Part shown: positions 43,253 through 53,399 of the stretch, piece after piece
Layout: every line of letters starts with the position of its first letter
Position numbering within the stretch: the first letter of the stretch is position 1
From: Myxococcales bacterium UBA1660
GTDB taxonomy: Bacteria; Myxococcota_A; Polyangia; Polyangiales; Houyiibacteriaceae
Length of the DNA stretch: 64,000 nucleotides
Assembly: GCA_002320815.1 (NCBI GenBank)
Contig: DCLA01000019.1
Coordinates: forward strand, 62,001 to 126,000
Direction: 5' to 3'
The notes under the pieces: model-generated
Databases searched by the model: none
What the model was told of the DNA's origin: nothing
What the model saw: the letters and a program-made list of their open reading frames with translations, nothing else
Translations under genes and position numbers: made by a program

Positions 43253-44407
43253 GTGCGCTTCACCGTTCAGCGCTGGCTCCCCTGCCCGCCGGAGCCCGCC
43301 TTCGCGCTCCTCACCCACCCGGAGTCGATGAGCCGCTGGTCCCTCGCGCGGGTCGAGGGCGTGGAGGCCGGCGAAGGTGGTCACCCGTCGAGCATCGGCG
43401 CCACCCGCTTCGTGCACCTGCCCGACTCGGTCCTGGCCCGCGACGTCCGGCTGGAGGAGGTGGTCTGCGAGAGCCGGCCCCCCCACCGCTTCGTCTACCG
43501 CGTGGTCGGTGGCGCCCCCTTGGCCTGGCACGAGGGCACCCAGGAGCTCGAGCGCTGCGTCGACCCTCGGGGCAGCGGGGTGCAGGGGAGCTGGCTGAAG
43601 TGGCACGTGCACGCGGAGCTGGCCACACCGGTCCCCGGCCTCGCTTCGCTGGTCCAACGGGAGCTCGAGGGCGGCCTCCGCCGCTCCGTCGAGGCGCTCG
43701 TCGCGCTGATCGCCGAAGACCCCGCGACCGAACCGCTGCCGCGCTGGACGCCGCCGCCCGAGGACCCCGATCCCGACGCGCTCCGACGGGCTCACGTCGA
43801 GGCGGAGACCGCGCTCCGAGCGATACGGCGCCGTCGGTCCGGCGATCCGCGCACGGTGTTCGCGGGCTTCTATGCCGAGGTCCTCCGGGAGGTCCGCGCC
43901 CGCGCGGACGCGGGCGTCTTCACCCACCCCGGCTGGATCCACCGCCTCGGCCCCCTCGCTCACGAGTACTACGCCGAGGCCCTGCGCGCCGACGACCGCG
44001 GCACCCCGGTGGAGGCCCATTGGCGCGAGGCCTTCCGCGCGGCGGAGCGCGCGTTCCGGACCCGCCGGCACCTCGAGGCGACCCAGGCGACCATCGCCCA
44101 CGGGCTCCGCGCCCACCTCGACGAGGACCTCCCGCGGATCCTGGCCACCACCCACCGGGACCACTACCCCCTGGCCGGCTTCGCGCGATTTCGGGCCGAC
44201 CACCTCACCATGCGGGGTTCGTTCGCGCAGGCCCAGCGGCGCTTCGTGGCCTCGCTCCCGGCCGACGCGCTCTCCTGGCGTCAACGCGCTGCCCGGAAGG
44301 TCGCGCGGGCCAGCACCGCCCTCGCCTGGGTCCCGCGGGCGCGCCGGCAGGCCTTCGAGCGCGGCGAGCGGCTGTCGGCGCTCTTGGGCCGGGCGGTCCG
44401 CGCCTGA
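43253..44407 (+). CDS. SRPBCC + DUF5995-like fusion protein
   Basis: A 384-residue two-part protein. Residues 1-145 look like an SRPBCC/polyketide-cyclase lipid-binding domain (FTVQRWLPCPPEPAFALLTHPESMSRWS, then FVYRVVGGAPLAWHEGTQEL). Residues about 195-345 resemble DUF5995 (VFAGFYAEVLREVRARADAGVFTHPGWIHRLGPLAHEYYAEAL, then QATIAHGLRAHLDEDLPRIL). I do not know this fusion from elsewhere. A role in binding or modifying a lipid or polyketide-like ligand is only a guess. The GTG start at 43253 lies 50 bases from the divergent DUF1232-like gene. Confidence 0.68.
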   Translation: MRFTVQRWLPCPPEPAFALLTHPESMSRWSLARVEGVEAGEGGHPSSIGATRFVHLPDSVLARDVRLEEVVCESRPPHRFVYRVVGGAPLAWHEGTQELERCVDPRGSGVQGSWLKWHVHAELATPVPGLASLVQRELEGGLRRSVEALVALIAEDPATEPLPRWTPPPEDPDPDALRRAHVEAETALRAIRRRRSGDPRTVFAGFYAEVLREVRARADAGVFTHPGWIHRLGPLAHEYYAEALRADDRGTPVEAHWREAFRAAERAFRTRRHLEATQATIAHGLRAHLDEDLPRILATTHRDHYPLAGFARFRADHLTMRGSFAQAQRRFVASLPADALSWRQRAARKVARASTALAWVPRARRQAFERGERLSALLGRAVRA

Positions 44408-44447
44408 AAACGGGGACTTCCGTGGGAGACTCGGCGCTCGTTTTCCG

Positions 44448-44453
44448 TACAAT
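44448..44453 (+). promoter_or_regulatory. Possible -10 element of the MoxR operon
   Basis: TACAAT, 24 bases before the first ATG of the operon (44477), in a locally AT-richer patch (GTTTTCCGTACAATG). No good -35 lies 16-18 bases upstream, so a positively controlled or alternative-sigma promoter is possible. Confidence 0.35.
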
Positions 44454-44476
44454 GCGGCCGAGACGGCGGGAGAGCG

Positions 44477-45544
44477 ATGAGCGACTACGGATATGGAGGA
44501 TATGGGGGTCCGGCGCCGACCGGAGGCAACGGCTACGGCGCGCCCGGCGACGGCTACGGCGGGCCCGGCGGCCCCGGCTGGCGTCCGCCGGCGGCGCCCG
44601 TGGGCGTGGGCGAGCTCCTCGGCGAGACCACCCGGGCCATCGTCGGCAACCTCCCGACCTTCCTCATCGCCTCGCTCCTCTTCTCGCTGCCGAGTCAGAT
44701 CCTCACCGCGATCGGCACCAAGCGCTTCACCGACAGCATCATGGGGATGGTCGGCCTCGGGCAGGGCGGGGTCCAAGACCCCGCCGCGCTCTTCGAGGCC
44801 ATCGACTTCACCGGCATCTTCATCATCCTCGGGGCGGCGCTCGTCGGGCTGGTCTGCAACTTCATCTGCCAGGGCGTGCTGGTCTATCCGTCCGCCGAGT
44901 CCGTGGCGGGCAACCGGGTCGCCCCGGGGGACGCGCTCGCGAAGGGCTTCCGGGCGGCACCTTCGGTGCTGCTGATCTCCTTCGTGCTGATGCTGTTCTA
45001 CATCTTGGCGACGATGCCCGGGATGGTGCTCTGGTTCCTGATGATCGTCGGGATGGGCGCCGTCGACGGCGCCAGCGGGGGCGGCGGCGGCGGCGCCCTG
45101 GTGGCCATGTGCTGCGGTTGCCCCGTGGCCATCGGCGCGATCTTCGTCCCCATCTACTGGGTCTTCATCCTCTTCCTGCTCTCGATCCCGTCCGCGGTGG
45201 TGGAACGGGTGGGCCCGGTGCGCGGACTCCAGCGCAGCATCGAGCTCACCCGCGGACACCGCTGGAAGTTGGTCGGCGGGACGATGGTGATCTTCCTGAT
45301 CCTCATCGTCGTCGGCGTGATGGGGAACATCGCCATGATCCCCTTCGGTGGCGGGATGGACGCCTCCACCGGTCAGTTCACCGGCCCGAGCACCATGGGG
45401 ACCGTCGTCGGCGCCATCGTGGGCACGGTGCAGAGCATGCTCTCGCTCATCCTCTTCTCGGCCTTCGCCGGCACCGCCTACGCCCGCATCCGCGGCGCAG
45501 ACGAGGGTGTCGACGCCGCCTCGATCGCCAACGTCTTCTCGTGA
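44477..45544 (+). CDS. Membrane protein, first gene of the MoxR operon
   Basis: A 355-residue membrane protein. The first 40 residues are a Gly/Tyr/Pro-rich tail (MSDYGYGGYGGPAP). About six hydrophobic segments follow, including LPTFLIASLLFSLPSQIL, IFIILGAALVGLVCNFICQG and VLLISFVLMLFYILATMPGM. Conserved patches VERVGPVRGLQRSIELTRGHRWKLVGG and FAGTAYARIRG are those of the GPDP-membrane-type domain family often seen in such operons. The role is unknown; probably a membrane scaffold for the complex. The next gene overlaps its stop by 4 bases (GTGA). Confidence 0.82.
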   Translation: MSDYGYGGYGGPAPTGGNGYGAPGDGYGGPGGPGWRPPAAPVGVGELLGETTRAIVGNLPTFLIASLLFSLPSQILTAIGTKRFTDSIMGMVGLGQGGVQDPAALFEAIDFTGIFIILGAALVGLVCNFICQGVLVYPSAESVAGNRVAPGDALAKGFRAAPSVLLISFVLMLFYILATMPGMVLWFLMIVGMGAVDGASGGGGGGALVAMCCGCPVAIGAIFVPIYWVFILFLLSIPSAVVERVGPVRGLQRSIELTRGHRWKLVGGTMVIFLILIVVGVMGNIAMIPFGGGMDASTGQFTGPSTMGTVVGAIVGTVQSMLSLILFSAFAGTAYARIRGADEGVDAASIANVFS

Positions 45545-46347
45545 GATCCCTGGGGGCGATCGCGCTGGGGTTGCTGGCGGCGACGACGGTCGTCGCCCAG
45601 CCCACCGATCCGCCCCAGGATCCCCGGGACGCCGCCCGTCGGGTCACCGAACGGAACGGCTATCCGACTCGGGTCACCACCACCGACCAACGAGGCGGGG
45701 TGCGGTCCTTCCCCTCCCTCCCGGGCGGCGGCGCCGACGGCGAGGAAGGAGACCGGCAACCGCTCCAGCGCTCGGGTCGCACCGACCTCGACGATCACCG
45801 CGCCTCCGACATGCGGAACCCCGCGGACATCGAGCCGGAGGGCTCCGGCTGGAGCCTCCCGTCGCTCGCGGGGCTCGGCGGCCTCGGGCAGATGATCGTC
45901 TACGGGGTGCTCGCCGTGGGCGTCCTCGCCCTGCTGGCGCTCCTCGGCTACGTGGTCTTCAACTTCTGGCCTAGCCGGAGCCCGGACTCGCCCCGGGCCG
46001 TGGGCGCCGCGCCCCCGGTTCGACGCACCGCCGACGGCCTCCCCTTCGAGGTCGGCGACCCGGACGCCCTCGCCGCCGAAGGGCGCTACGCCGAGGCCAT
46101 CCTCGCGCTGCTCGTCCAATCGCTCCGGGCCGTGGGTTGGCGGCCGGCGGTCCAGGACAGCATGACCGCGCGGGAGGTCCTCGCGAGCCTCACCCCGAGC
46201 GACCCCCGGCAGCCGCCGCTGCGCGCGGTGGTCGACGGAGCCGAGCGGGTTCGCTTCGCAGACGAACCGGCGACCCGCGAGCTCTTCGAGGCGCTTCGAG
46301 CCCAGCGGGATCTCCTCCAGGCGGCTGACCAACGGGAGGCCGCGTGA
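45541..46347 (+). CDS. DUF4129 domain membrane protein
   Basis: A 268-residue protein. It has a signal sequence (LGAIALGLLAATTVVAQ), a long polar extracytoplasmic segment, one membrane helix (MIVYGVLAVGVLALLALLGYVVFNFW) and a cytoplasmic C-terminal DUF4129 domain (LAAEGRYAEAILALLVQSLRAVGWRPAVQDSMTAREVL, then VVDGAERVRFADEPATRELFE). DUF4129 proteins go with MoxR/DUF58 operons and transglutaminase-like proteins. The GTG start at 45541 overlaps the previous stop; a longer open frame upstream is antisense-like shadow of earlier genes. Confidence 0.85.
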   Translation: MRSLGAIALGLLAATTVVAQPTDPPQDPRDAARRVTERNGYPTRVTTTDQRGGVRSFPSLPGGGADGEEGDRQPLQRSGRTDLDDHRASDMRNPADIEPEGSGWSLPSLAGLGGLGQMIVYGVLAVGVLALLALLGYVVFNFWPSRSPDSPRAVGAAPPVRRTADGLPFEVGDPDALAAEGRYAEAILALLVQSLRAVGWRPAVQDSMTAREVLASLTPSDPRQPPLRAVVDGAERVRFADEPATRELFEALRAQRDLLQAADQREAA

Positions 46348-47638
46348 GCCGCGAGCCCGGGCAGCTCCTCGGCAAGTGGGCCCGCCGGGGCATCCTCCTG
46401 GCCGCGGTGGTCTCCGTGGCCACGGTGGTCGCCTCGTTGCTCTACGGGAGCCGGCTGGTTCCCATGCGGCCCACCCAGAGCGACTCCTACGGCTTCGGCC
46501 CGGTCGGGCACCACGCCTTCGCCGAGACCATGAAGGAGCTCGGGATGAACGTGGTGGTCAGCCGCGGCGACCGCTTCGAGGGCCCGAGCGCGCCGATGAT
46601 CTTCATCGAGCCCACCGACGAGGCGCGCATCGAGGGCAAGGACCAGACCCTGGAGAGCGCGCTCGCCGCGCGCCGGCTCGCGGGGCACCCCTCCATCGTC
46701 GTGCTGCCGAAGTGGAACCTCTTCGCCGGCGCGGTGGAGCCCTTCATCACGCTGCGCGAAGCAGAGGCCGAGACCCTCGTCGATGTCGCGCTCCCGCCGG
46801 CCTACCTCCACGACGGACCGCGGACGACGCGGGTGAAGGACACCTCCCAGGACCCGCGCCACGAGCTCTACGGCGTCCTCGGAACCTACGCCGCCGAGGT
46901 CCCCTCGCTCCAGGTGATCACCGACGTCCCGCCCACCGCGACGGTGCTCCTCGAGTCCGCGCACGGCGCGGTCGTGGTGGTCGCCCCCGACGGCACGCTC
47001 GTCGTGAGCGAGCCCGACCTCATCCACAACTACAACTTCGCCCGCGCCGACCACGCGGCGCTCTGGTGGACCCTCCTGGCCGACTACGGGTCCGACACCC
47101 TGGTCATCGACGAGACCTTCCACGGCCACGGCAAGACCCACTCGCTGGGTCGGGCCCTCGGCGAGTTCCCGACGGTGCTCCTCGTGTGTCACCTGCTGCT
47201 CCTCTTGCTGCTCCTGGTCTTCCTGGGCAGCCGCCGCTTCGGACCCGCGCTGCCCCGCTTCGAGCACGGCCACGGGCCCGCGGAGGCCATCGCGGTCTCC
47301 GCCCACGTCCTGGCCGACGGGCAGAAGCTGCCCGACCTCGTGCGCGAGTACGTGACCCAGGTGGTCCTGGACCTCGCCGACCGGCTCGGTCTCCCGCCCC
47401 GGGGATCCGTCGCCGACCGGGCCCGGGCCATCGACGAGGTCGCCGCCCATCGCGGCCAGGTGCCGGAGGCCCAGCGCCTGCTGCACGCCGCGAGCACCCT
47501 CCCCGCCAAGACGAAGAGCGGCGACGCTTGGCGCATCGCGCGCGCCGCCCACACCTACCGTGAACGCATGCTCGGGCGCCTCCGCCCCGAGACCTCGTCG
47601 CCGACGACCGACCGCCCCGCAGGAGAAGAGAGAGCCGC

Positions 47639-47642
<4 letters not shown>
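46344..47642 (+). CDS. DUF4350 domain membrane protein
   Basis: A 432-residue protein. The N-terminal helix (ILLAAVVSVATVVASLLYGSRLV) precedes a DUF4350 domain in the periplasm with a GATase-like fold (SDSYGFGPVGHHAFAETMKELGMNVVVSRGD). A second helix (TVLLVCHLLLLLLLLVFLGSRRF) is followed by a helical cytoplasmic tail with KLPDLVREYVTQVVLDLADRL. DUF4350 proteins are standing members of MoxR/DUF58/DUF4129 loci. GTG start overlapping the previous stop (GTGA). Confidence 0.85.
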
Positions 47643-48601
<959 letters not shown>

Positions 48602-48605
48602 CCCG

Positions 48606-49910
48606 ATGATCCCCGCTCCGCGCCTCATGATCCTCGCCGTCGCCGGGCTCCTCCTGGCGGCCATGCCGGTGGTGTACCTGCCGCAGCTCTGGGTGGCGGT
48701 CGTGGTCCTCTGGACGGTGCTCGCCGTCGGCTGTCTGGTCGACGGCCTGGTGCTCTGGCACGCCCGGCCGACCCTCGCGGTCGACGCCCCGGCCCACGTC
48801 GGGGTGGGCGCGGACGTGACTGTGCCCGTGACCCTGGAGACCCGCGCCCGACCGGCGCTGCACGCGATCCTGCGCCCGGAGGTCGCCGCGCCGCTCCACG
48901 CGCCCGACGACCGGAAGCTGCGCACTCGCCGCGGCGCGGTCACCGTGGAGGCCCCGCTGCGCGCCCCGCGCCGCGGGGGCGGGATCCTGCGGGCGGTCTG
49001 GAGCCAGCTCGACGGTCCCCTCCGGCTCCTCCGCCGCATCGACCGGCACGCCGTCGACGCGCCCATCGCCGTGGTGCCCAACGCCGAGCGGGTCCGCCAG
49101 CTCGCGCTGGCCCATTTCGGGCACCAGCCCCACGGCGGCGTCTACGTGACCAAGCGGCGCGGGGACGGTGGCGAGCTCGACTCCCTCGAGGGCTACGAGC
49201 CGGGCATGGATCTCCGGCAGGTCGACTGGAAGTCGTCGGCCCGGCACCAGCAGCTCCAGGTGCGTCGCTTCCGCATCGAGCAGAACCAGCGGCTGATCCT
49301 CTGCACGGACACCGGCCGCCTCATGGCCGACCCCATCGGCGGCACCGAGCGCCTGGACCACGCGATCCACGCGATGCTCCTCCTGTCGCGGGTGGCCCTG
49401 AAGAACGGGGACCTGGTCGGCGTGCAGGCCTACGGGGCGAAGCCCCAGGCGTGGATCCCGCCCGGCGGCGGCATGCGCCAGCTCGCCCGGGTGAAGCATG
49501 GGCTGGCGAGCCTCACCGCGCGCCCGGAAGAGACCAACCACGTCCTGGGCTTCCATCGCCTGGTGGGGCACCTCCGGCGCCGGAGCCTGGTGGTGGTCTT
49601 CACCGAGTTCGGCGACGCGACCACCGCCGAGCTGATGGTGGACTACCTCGGGCAGCTCGCGCGGCGGCACCTGGTGGTCTTCGTGGCCCTCGACGACCCG
49701 GCCATCGAGGCGCCCCTCGACGCCCTGCCGCGGGAGGCCACCGACCTGGCCGCCGCCACCGTCGCCGCCGGTCTCCGCGCCGATCGCCAGCGCGTGCTCC
49801 GTCGCCTCTCTCGCATGGGCGTGGACGTGATCAGTGGCCCCCCCGGCCCGGCGACCCTCTCGCTCCTCGAGCGCTACGTGCACATCAAACGACGAGGCCT
49901 CATCGGATGA
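48606..49910 (+). CDS. DUF58 domain protein
   Basis: A 434-residue protein with two N-terminal membrane helices (LMILAVAGLLLAAMPVVYL, LWVAVVVLWTVLAVGCLVDGLVLW). The DUF58 signature follows: GGELDSLEGYEPGMDLRQVDWKSSARHQQLQVRRF, then the VWA-like core LILCTDTGRLM and LVVVFTEFGD. The VWA-type fold would bind a metal and partner protein under control of the adjacent MoxR ATPase. It starts 4 bases after the moxR stop and overlaps the SpoIIM-like gene (ATGA). Confidence 0.93.
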   Translation: MIPAPRLMILAVAGLLLAAMPVVYLPQLWVAVVVLWTVLAVGCLVDGLVLWHARPTLAVDAPAHVGVGADVTVPVTLETRARPALHAILRPEVAAPLHAPDDRKLRTRRGAVTVEAPLRAPRRGGGILRAVWSQLDGPLRLLRRIDRHAVDAPIAVVPNAERVRQLALAHFGHQPHGGVYVTKRRGDGGELDSLEGYEPGMDLRQVDWKSSARHQQLQVRRFRIEQNQRLILCTDTGRLMADPIGGTERLDHAIHAMLLLSRVALKNGDLVGVQAYGAKPQAWIPPGGGMRQLARVKHGLASLTARPEETNHVLGFHRLVGHLRRRSLVVVFTEFGDATTAELMVDYLGQLARRHLVVFVALDDPAIEAPLDALPREATDLAAATVAAGLRADRQRVLRRLSRMGVDVISGPPGPATLSLLERYVHIKRRGLIG

Positions 49911-50950
49911 TCGACGTCGAACCCGTGGGCTCCCGAGCGAAGCGCAAGGAGCTGCGCTCGGTCACGTTTCGGCGGGAGCGCGAGGGCCAGTGGCAGGAGC
50001 TCGACGCCCTGGTCGAGCGCGCGCTGAAGAAGGGGCTGGGCACCCTGAGCGAGCCCGAGCTCCGGCGCCTGCCGGTCCTCTACCGCGCGGCGCTGAGCAG
50101 CCTCTCGGTCGCTCGCCGCACCGCCATGGACCGCGCCTTGGTGGACTACCTGGAGGGCCTCGCGGCGCGCGCCTTCCTGGCCGTCTACGGGTCCCGCAAG
50201 GGCACCCGCGGCGCGCTTCGGCGGGTCCTCTTCGAGGAGTTCCCGCGCCGGGTCCGCGCCCTGGCGCCCGAGATGGCCCTCTCCGTCTTCGTCACCGCCC
50301 TCGGCGCGGTCGTCGCCGCGGCGCTGATGAAGCTCGACGTCGGCTGGTACGACGCCTTCGTCGACCCGGCGCTGGCCGGCGGCCGCGATCCGAACGCGGA
50401 CAGCGAGCTCCTCCGGGGCGCGCTCTACGGCGAGGGGACGGAGATGAACGGGGGCATGCTCTCGGTCTTCGCGAGCTCCCTCTTCGTCCACAACGCCGGC
50501 ATCGGGATGCTCTGTTTCGCGCTCGGCTTCGCCGCCGGGCTCCCCACCCTGCTGCTCCTCTTCACCAATGGCCTGATGCTCGGCGCCTTCCTCTCGCTCT
50601 ACGCCGAACGCGGGATGCTCTTTGAGCTGGTCGGCTGGCTACTCCCCCATGGCATCCCCGAGATCGGCGCCATCGTGATCTGTGGCGCGGCGGGGCTGCA
50701 CATGGGGCGCGCGATGATCGCGCCCGGTCGCCTCACGGTGCCCCAATCGATCACCGCCGCCGGCCGCCGCGCGTCCTTCGTTGTGCTGGGCTCGGTGGTA
50801 CTCTTCGCCGTCGCCGGCCTGGTCGAGGGCCTCTTCCGGCAGCTCGTCACCGACGACCTCGTCCGCTATGCGATGGCCGCCTTCAACGGAGTGTGGTTCT
50901 TCGCCTGGCTCCTCCTCGGGGGGCGGCGCCGGCGGGAGCGCGGTCGATGA
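49907..50950 (+). CDS. Stage II sporulation protein M-like (SpoIIM) membrane protein
   Basis: A 347-residue membrane protein. About 125 soluble residues at the N-terminus (RREREGQWQELDALVERALKKG) precede five or so hydrophobic helices. SpoIIM/DUF95 patches are ASSLFVHNAGIGMLCFALGFAAGLPTLLLLFTNGLMLGAFLSLY and PHGIPEIGAIVICGAAGLHMGRAMI. In firmicutes SpoIIM takes part in peptidoglycan remodelling, but members in MoxR operons of other phyla are uncharacterised. It overlaps both neighbours by 4 bases. Confidence 0.92.
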   Translation: MIDVEPVGSRAKRKELRSVTFRREREGQWQELDALVERALKKGLGTLSEPELRRLPVLYRAALSSLSVARRTAMDRALVDYLEGLAARAFLAVYGSRKGTRGALRRVLFEEFPRRVRALAPEMALSVFVTALGAVVAAALMKLDVGWYDAFVDPALAGGRDPNADSELLRGALYGEGTEMNGGMLSVFASSLFVHNAGIGMLCFALGFAAGLPTLLLLFTNGLMLGAFLSLYAERGMLFELVGWLLPHGIPEIGAIVICGAAGLHMGRAMIAPGRLTVPQSITAAGRRASFVVLGSVVLFAVAGLVEGLFRQLVTDDLVRYAMAAFNGVWFFAWLLLGGRRRRERGR

Positions 50951-51852
50951 GCGAGGCCCTCGCCGACGAGCCCTTGCCCAAGGGGGTACTCGAGGTCACC
51001 GGACCCGAGGGCGTGCCGCTGCGCTTCGACGCCGCCACGGTCGCGGACCGGGCGGTGGCCTACCTCCTCGACCTCTTCGTCGTCGGTCTGACCGGCATCG
51101 TGCTCTACGTCTTCGGCGTCTTCAGCACGGTGTTCACGGGCCTCGCCGAACCGCTGGCCCTCGTGATCGCCGCCGCCTGGTTGGTCTGGAAGTTCTACTT
51201 CATCGGCTTCGAGGTCTGGTGGCAGGGCGCGACCCCGGGCAAGCGGATGATGGGTCTCAAGGTGATCAGCGCCGACGGCTCCGGCCTCACCCTCGAGGGC
51301 ATCGTGGCGCGCAACCTGACCCGGGACCTCGAGGTCTTCCTCCCCTTGCAGGTGCTCCTCGCTCCCGAGCAGGTCCTCGGCGACGCGCCCTGGTGGCTCG
51401 CGCTGCCGACCGGGGCCTGGATGCTCGCGATGAACGCCCTGCCCTTCGTGACCCGCGAACGCACCCGCGCCGGCGACCTCATCGGCGGCACCCGGGTGGT
51501 GCGCCTACCCAAGAGCGCGCTGGTGCGCGACGAGGCGGTGCGGCATTCGCAGCCGCCGGGCGCCCCCACGGCCGACGTGTGGACCTTCACCGCGGCCCAG
51601 CTCGCCATCTACGGCGAGCACGAGCTGGAGACCCTGGCGGACCTCCTGCGCGACGCCGAGACCGGCAAGGCGCGCCCCGAGGACCTGCGGATGGTCGCGC
51701 AGACCATCGCGCAGAAGATCGGGTTCCAGGGCGCCGCGCCCCACGAGGACCCGCGCCGCTTCCTGCGGAGCTTCTACGAGCAGCAGCGCGCCCACCTCGA
51801 GCGCCAGCTCCTCTACGGCAAGCGCAAGGCGTCCAAGCTGGACTCGCCCTAG
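50947..51852 (+). CDS. RDD family membrane protein
   Basis: A 301-residue protein. The RDD domain occupies residues about 25-180: ATVADRAVAYLLDLFVVGLTGIVL carries the Arg-Asp-Asp-type pattern, WWQGATPGKRMMGLKVISADG the second motif, and RERTRAGDLIGGTRVV the last. A soluble C-terminus of about 120 residues (ADVWTFTAAQLAIYGEHELETLADLLRDAE) is characteristic of RDD proteins in MoxR/SpoIIM operons. Last gene of the tight operon; ATG 50947 overlaps the previous stop. Confidence 0.92.
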   Translation: MSEALADEPLPKGVLEVTGPEGVPLRFDAATVADRAVAYLLDLFVVGLTGIVLYVFGVFSTVFTGLAEPLALVIAAAWLVWKFYFIGFEVWWQGATPGKRMMGLKVISADGSGLTLEGIVARNLTRDLEVFLPLQVLLAPEQVLGDAPWWLALPTGAWMLAMNALPFVTRERTRAGDLIGGTRVVRLPKSALVRDEAVRHSQPPGAPTADVWTFTAAQLAIYGEHELETLADLLRDAETGKARPEDLRMVAQTIAQKIGFQGAAPHEDPRRFLRSFYEQQRAHLERQLLYGKRKASKLDSP

Positions 51853-51872
51853 CTCGTCGCGGACGTGGGCGC

Positions 51873-52196
51873 TCAGCCCTCTTCGTTGCGCTCGGCGTCG
51901 ATCGCCGCCTGCTCTTCGGGCGTCCAGGCGGTCTTGGCGAGCTCGCCGTCGTCCATGCCCAGCCAGATCCGGAGCTGCTTCAACATGAACTCGGTGCCCT
52001 CGCGGCTGGAGAGGTCCACGCGGTACGTGTTGATGTACTTCACGCTCTCCTTGAGCCAGAGGTCCCAGGCCTGCTTGGAGACCTTCTCCTGCAGCTCCTT
52101 GCCGAACTCGGTGGGAAACGGCGGGGTGGCCATGGCCGGGAGCTCCTCTCCCAGCTTGACGCAGTGGACCTTCTTCTCCGGATCTTCGGCAGGCAT
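51873..52196 (-). CDS. yggX: YggX family Fe(II) trafficking/oxidative protection protein
   Basis: A 107-residue cytoplasmic protein of the YggX family. It has the early Cys (VHCVKLGEELPAM), then PFPTEFGKELQEKVSKQAWDLWLKESVKYINTYRVDLSSREG and a C-terminal WTPEEQAA. E. coli YggX protects Fe-S clusters from oxidants and may move iron. It stands alone, converging on the RDD gene. The Fe-S and iron enzymes encoded in this window (HiPIP, persulfide dioxygenase) are possible clients, which is inference. Confidence 0.93.
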   Translation of the reverse strand: MPAEDPEKKVHCVKLGEELPAMATPPFPTEFGKELQEKVSKQAWDLWLKESVKYINTYRVDLSSREGTEFMLKQLRIWLGMDDGELAKTAWTPEEQAAIDAERNEEG

Positions 52197-52241
52197 GCGG
52201 ACGCTCTAACCGCCCGGGGCCGCGCTGTCACGCGGCCGCGC

Positions 52242-53264
52242 TCACATCGAAGGCGTGTTCTCCAGGGAGACGTCGAAGACGTTGCCCTCGCTGAAGACGC
52301 GCGCGAAGGCCAGGACCTCGATGAGCCAACCATCGCGGTCGATCGACTCGACGTCGCCGACCACCACCCGGAGGCGCGGGTTCGCACCCAGCATCCCGAG
52401 CACCGAGGCCTCGACGGTCCCCGCGCCACCGGCGACCGGGTAGGTGCAGGTCGCGACGACGCTCGACCCATCGGCGGCCCCCGAGGTCGCCCGCGCGTAG
52501 ATGACGGCGTCGTCGGGAGCCTCCGGCGGCGCGGTCCAGCTCAGGGCGAGGTCGGCGCCGAAGTCGATCGCCAGCACCCGGGTATCCGGGACCGCCGGCG
52601 CGTCGACCGACATCTCGGCGACGCCCTGGAGCCCCGTCGTCCGGAACGAGGGCACCTCGTCACCGGGCGCGGTCACCACGAGATCGGTCAGCGCCGAGAA
52701 GAGAGGCTCGGCGCCCGTGGCCGGGTCGTAGGTACCGGCGGCCGTGGGCATGAGGGTCACGGCGACGCTGCCGCCGCTGACCTGGACCGCGCCGGCGTGG
52801 GGGAGCGGCTCGGGCTCCGGGGTCCCAGCGTCGACGGTTCCGCCGGCGTCCTCGGGGGTCGGGACCGCCGCGCAGGTGACGACCTGACAACCTCCCACGG
52901 TGCTGGTGGAGCACCGCTCCGATACCGGGTAGAAGCCCGCCGAGACCGTGTATGCGCCGGGGTCTGTCGCCGGGTCGGCGCCCGCGGGTCGTGACTCCAG
53001 CACGACGTTGCCGGTGCCCACGGAGCCGGGCTCGGGGCCCATGTCCACCCCGGCGTCGTCGACCTCGCCCGCGTCCTCGTCGCTTGCGTCCGCGGTCCCC
53101 GAGTCCCGCTCCTCACCGAGGGGCACGCAGGCCTCCTCCACGCAGATCTGCAGGCCGCTGCAGTCGGTGTCGACGACGCACTCGGGACCGCTGTCGCAAC
53201 CCAGGAGACCGACGAGGACGAGGAGGAGGGGGGCCGGAGCGAGCCATCGAAGCATGGGCCGCAT
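52242..53264 (-). CDS. Secreted lipoprotein of unknown function
   Basis: A lipoprotein of about 340 residues. The signal peptide (MLRWLAPAPLLLVLVGLLGC) ends in a lipobox. A CVVDTDCSGLQICVEEAC module follows, then an Asp/Glu/Ala-rich spacer and a beta-rich C-terminal region (RVLAIDFGADLALSWTAPPEAPDDAVIYARATSG). Three ATGs (53276, 53264, 53255) give the same signal peptide and none has a convincing ribosome site; the middle one is used here. The CxxDxDC module is shared with other lipoproteins in this window. No family was recognised. Confidence 0.75.
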   Translation of the reverse strand: MRPMLRWLAPAPLLLVLVGLLGCDSGPECVVDTDCSGLQICVEEACVPLGEERDSGTADASDEDAGEVDDAGVDMGPEPGSVGTGNVVLESRPAGADPATDPGAYTVSAGFYPVSERCSTSTVGGCQVVTCAAVPTPEDAGGTVDAGTPEPEPLPHAGAVQVSGGSVAVTLMPTAAGTYDPATGAEPLFSALTDLVVTAPGDEVPSFRTTGLQGVAEMSVDAPAVPDTRVLAIDFGADLALSWTAPPEAPDDAVIYARATSGAADGSSVVATCTYPVAGGAGTVEASVLGMLGANPRLRVVVGDVESIDRDGWLIEVLAFARVFSEGNVFDVSLENTPSM

Positions 53265-53339
53265 GGTAGACCACATGGGCGACCGCGGACCACGTCGGAT
53301 TCCCCGGGCCCGCCGGAAGTGACGCTTCCGGCACGAAAA

Positions 53340-53366
53340 AAGCGCCGCGGGGTGCCCGCGGCGCTT
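53340..53366 (-). terminator. Intrinsic terminator of the duplicated-domain lipoprotein gene
   Basis: A perfect 12-base-pair stem (53340-53351 with 53355-53366) with a 3-base loop. On the minus strand it is followed by a run of Ts continuing from the stem (CTTTTTTCG). It sits 34 bases after the stop of the gene at 53400-54398. Confidence 0.88.
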
Positions 53367-53399
53367 CGTTCGTTGAGCGCGGACGATCCCGCGCCTCGC

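Noticed and set aside
41738..45259. A 1173-codon minus-strand frame
   Set aside because: It runs antisense through several recognised plus-strand genes and contains no domain.
43600..45540. Long upstream extension of the DUF4129 frame
   Set aside because: It overlaps two well-supported genes and has Arg/Pro-rich low-complexity translation; the gene starts at the GTGA overlap at 45541.
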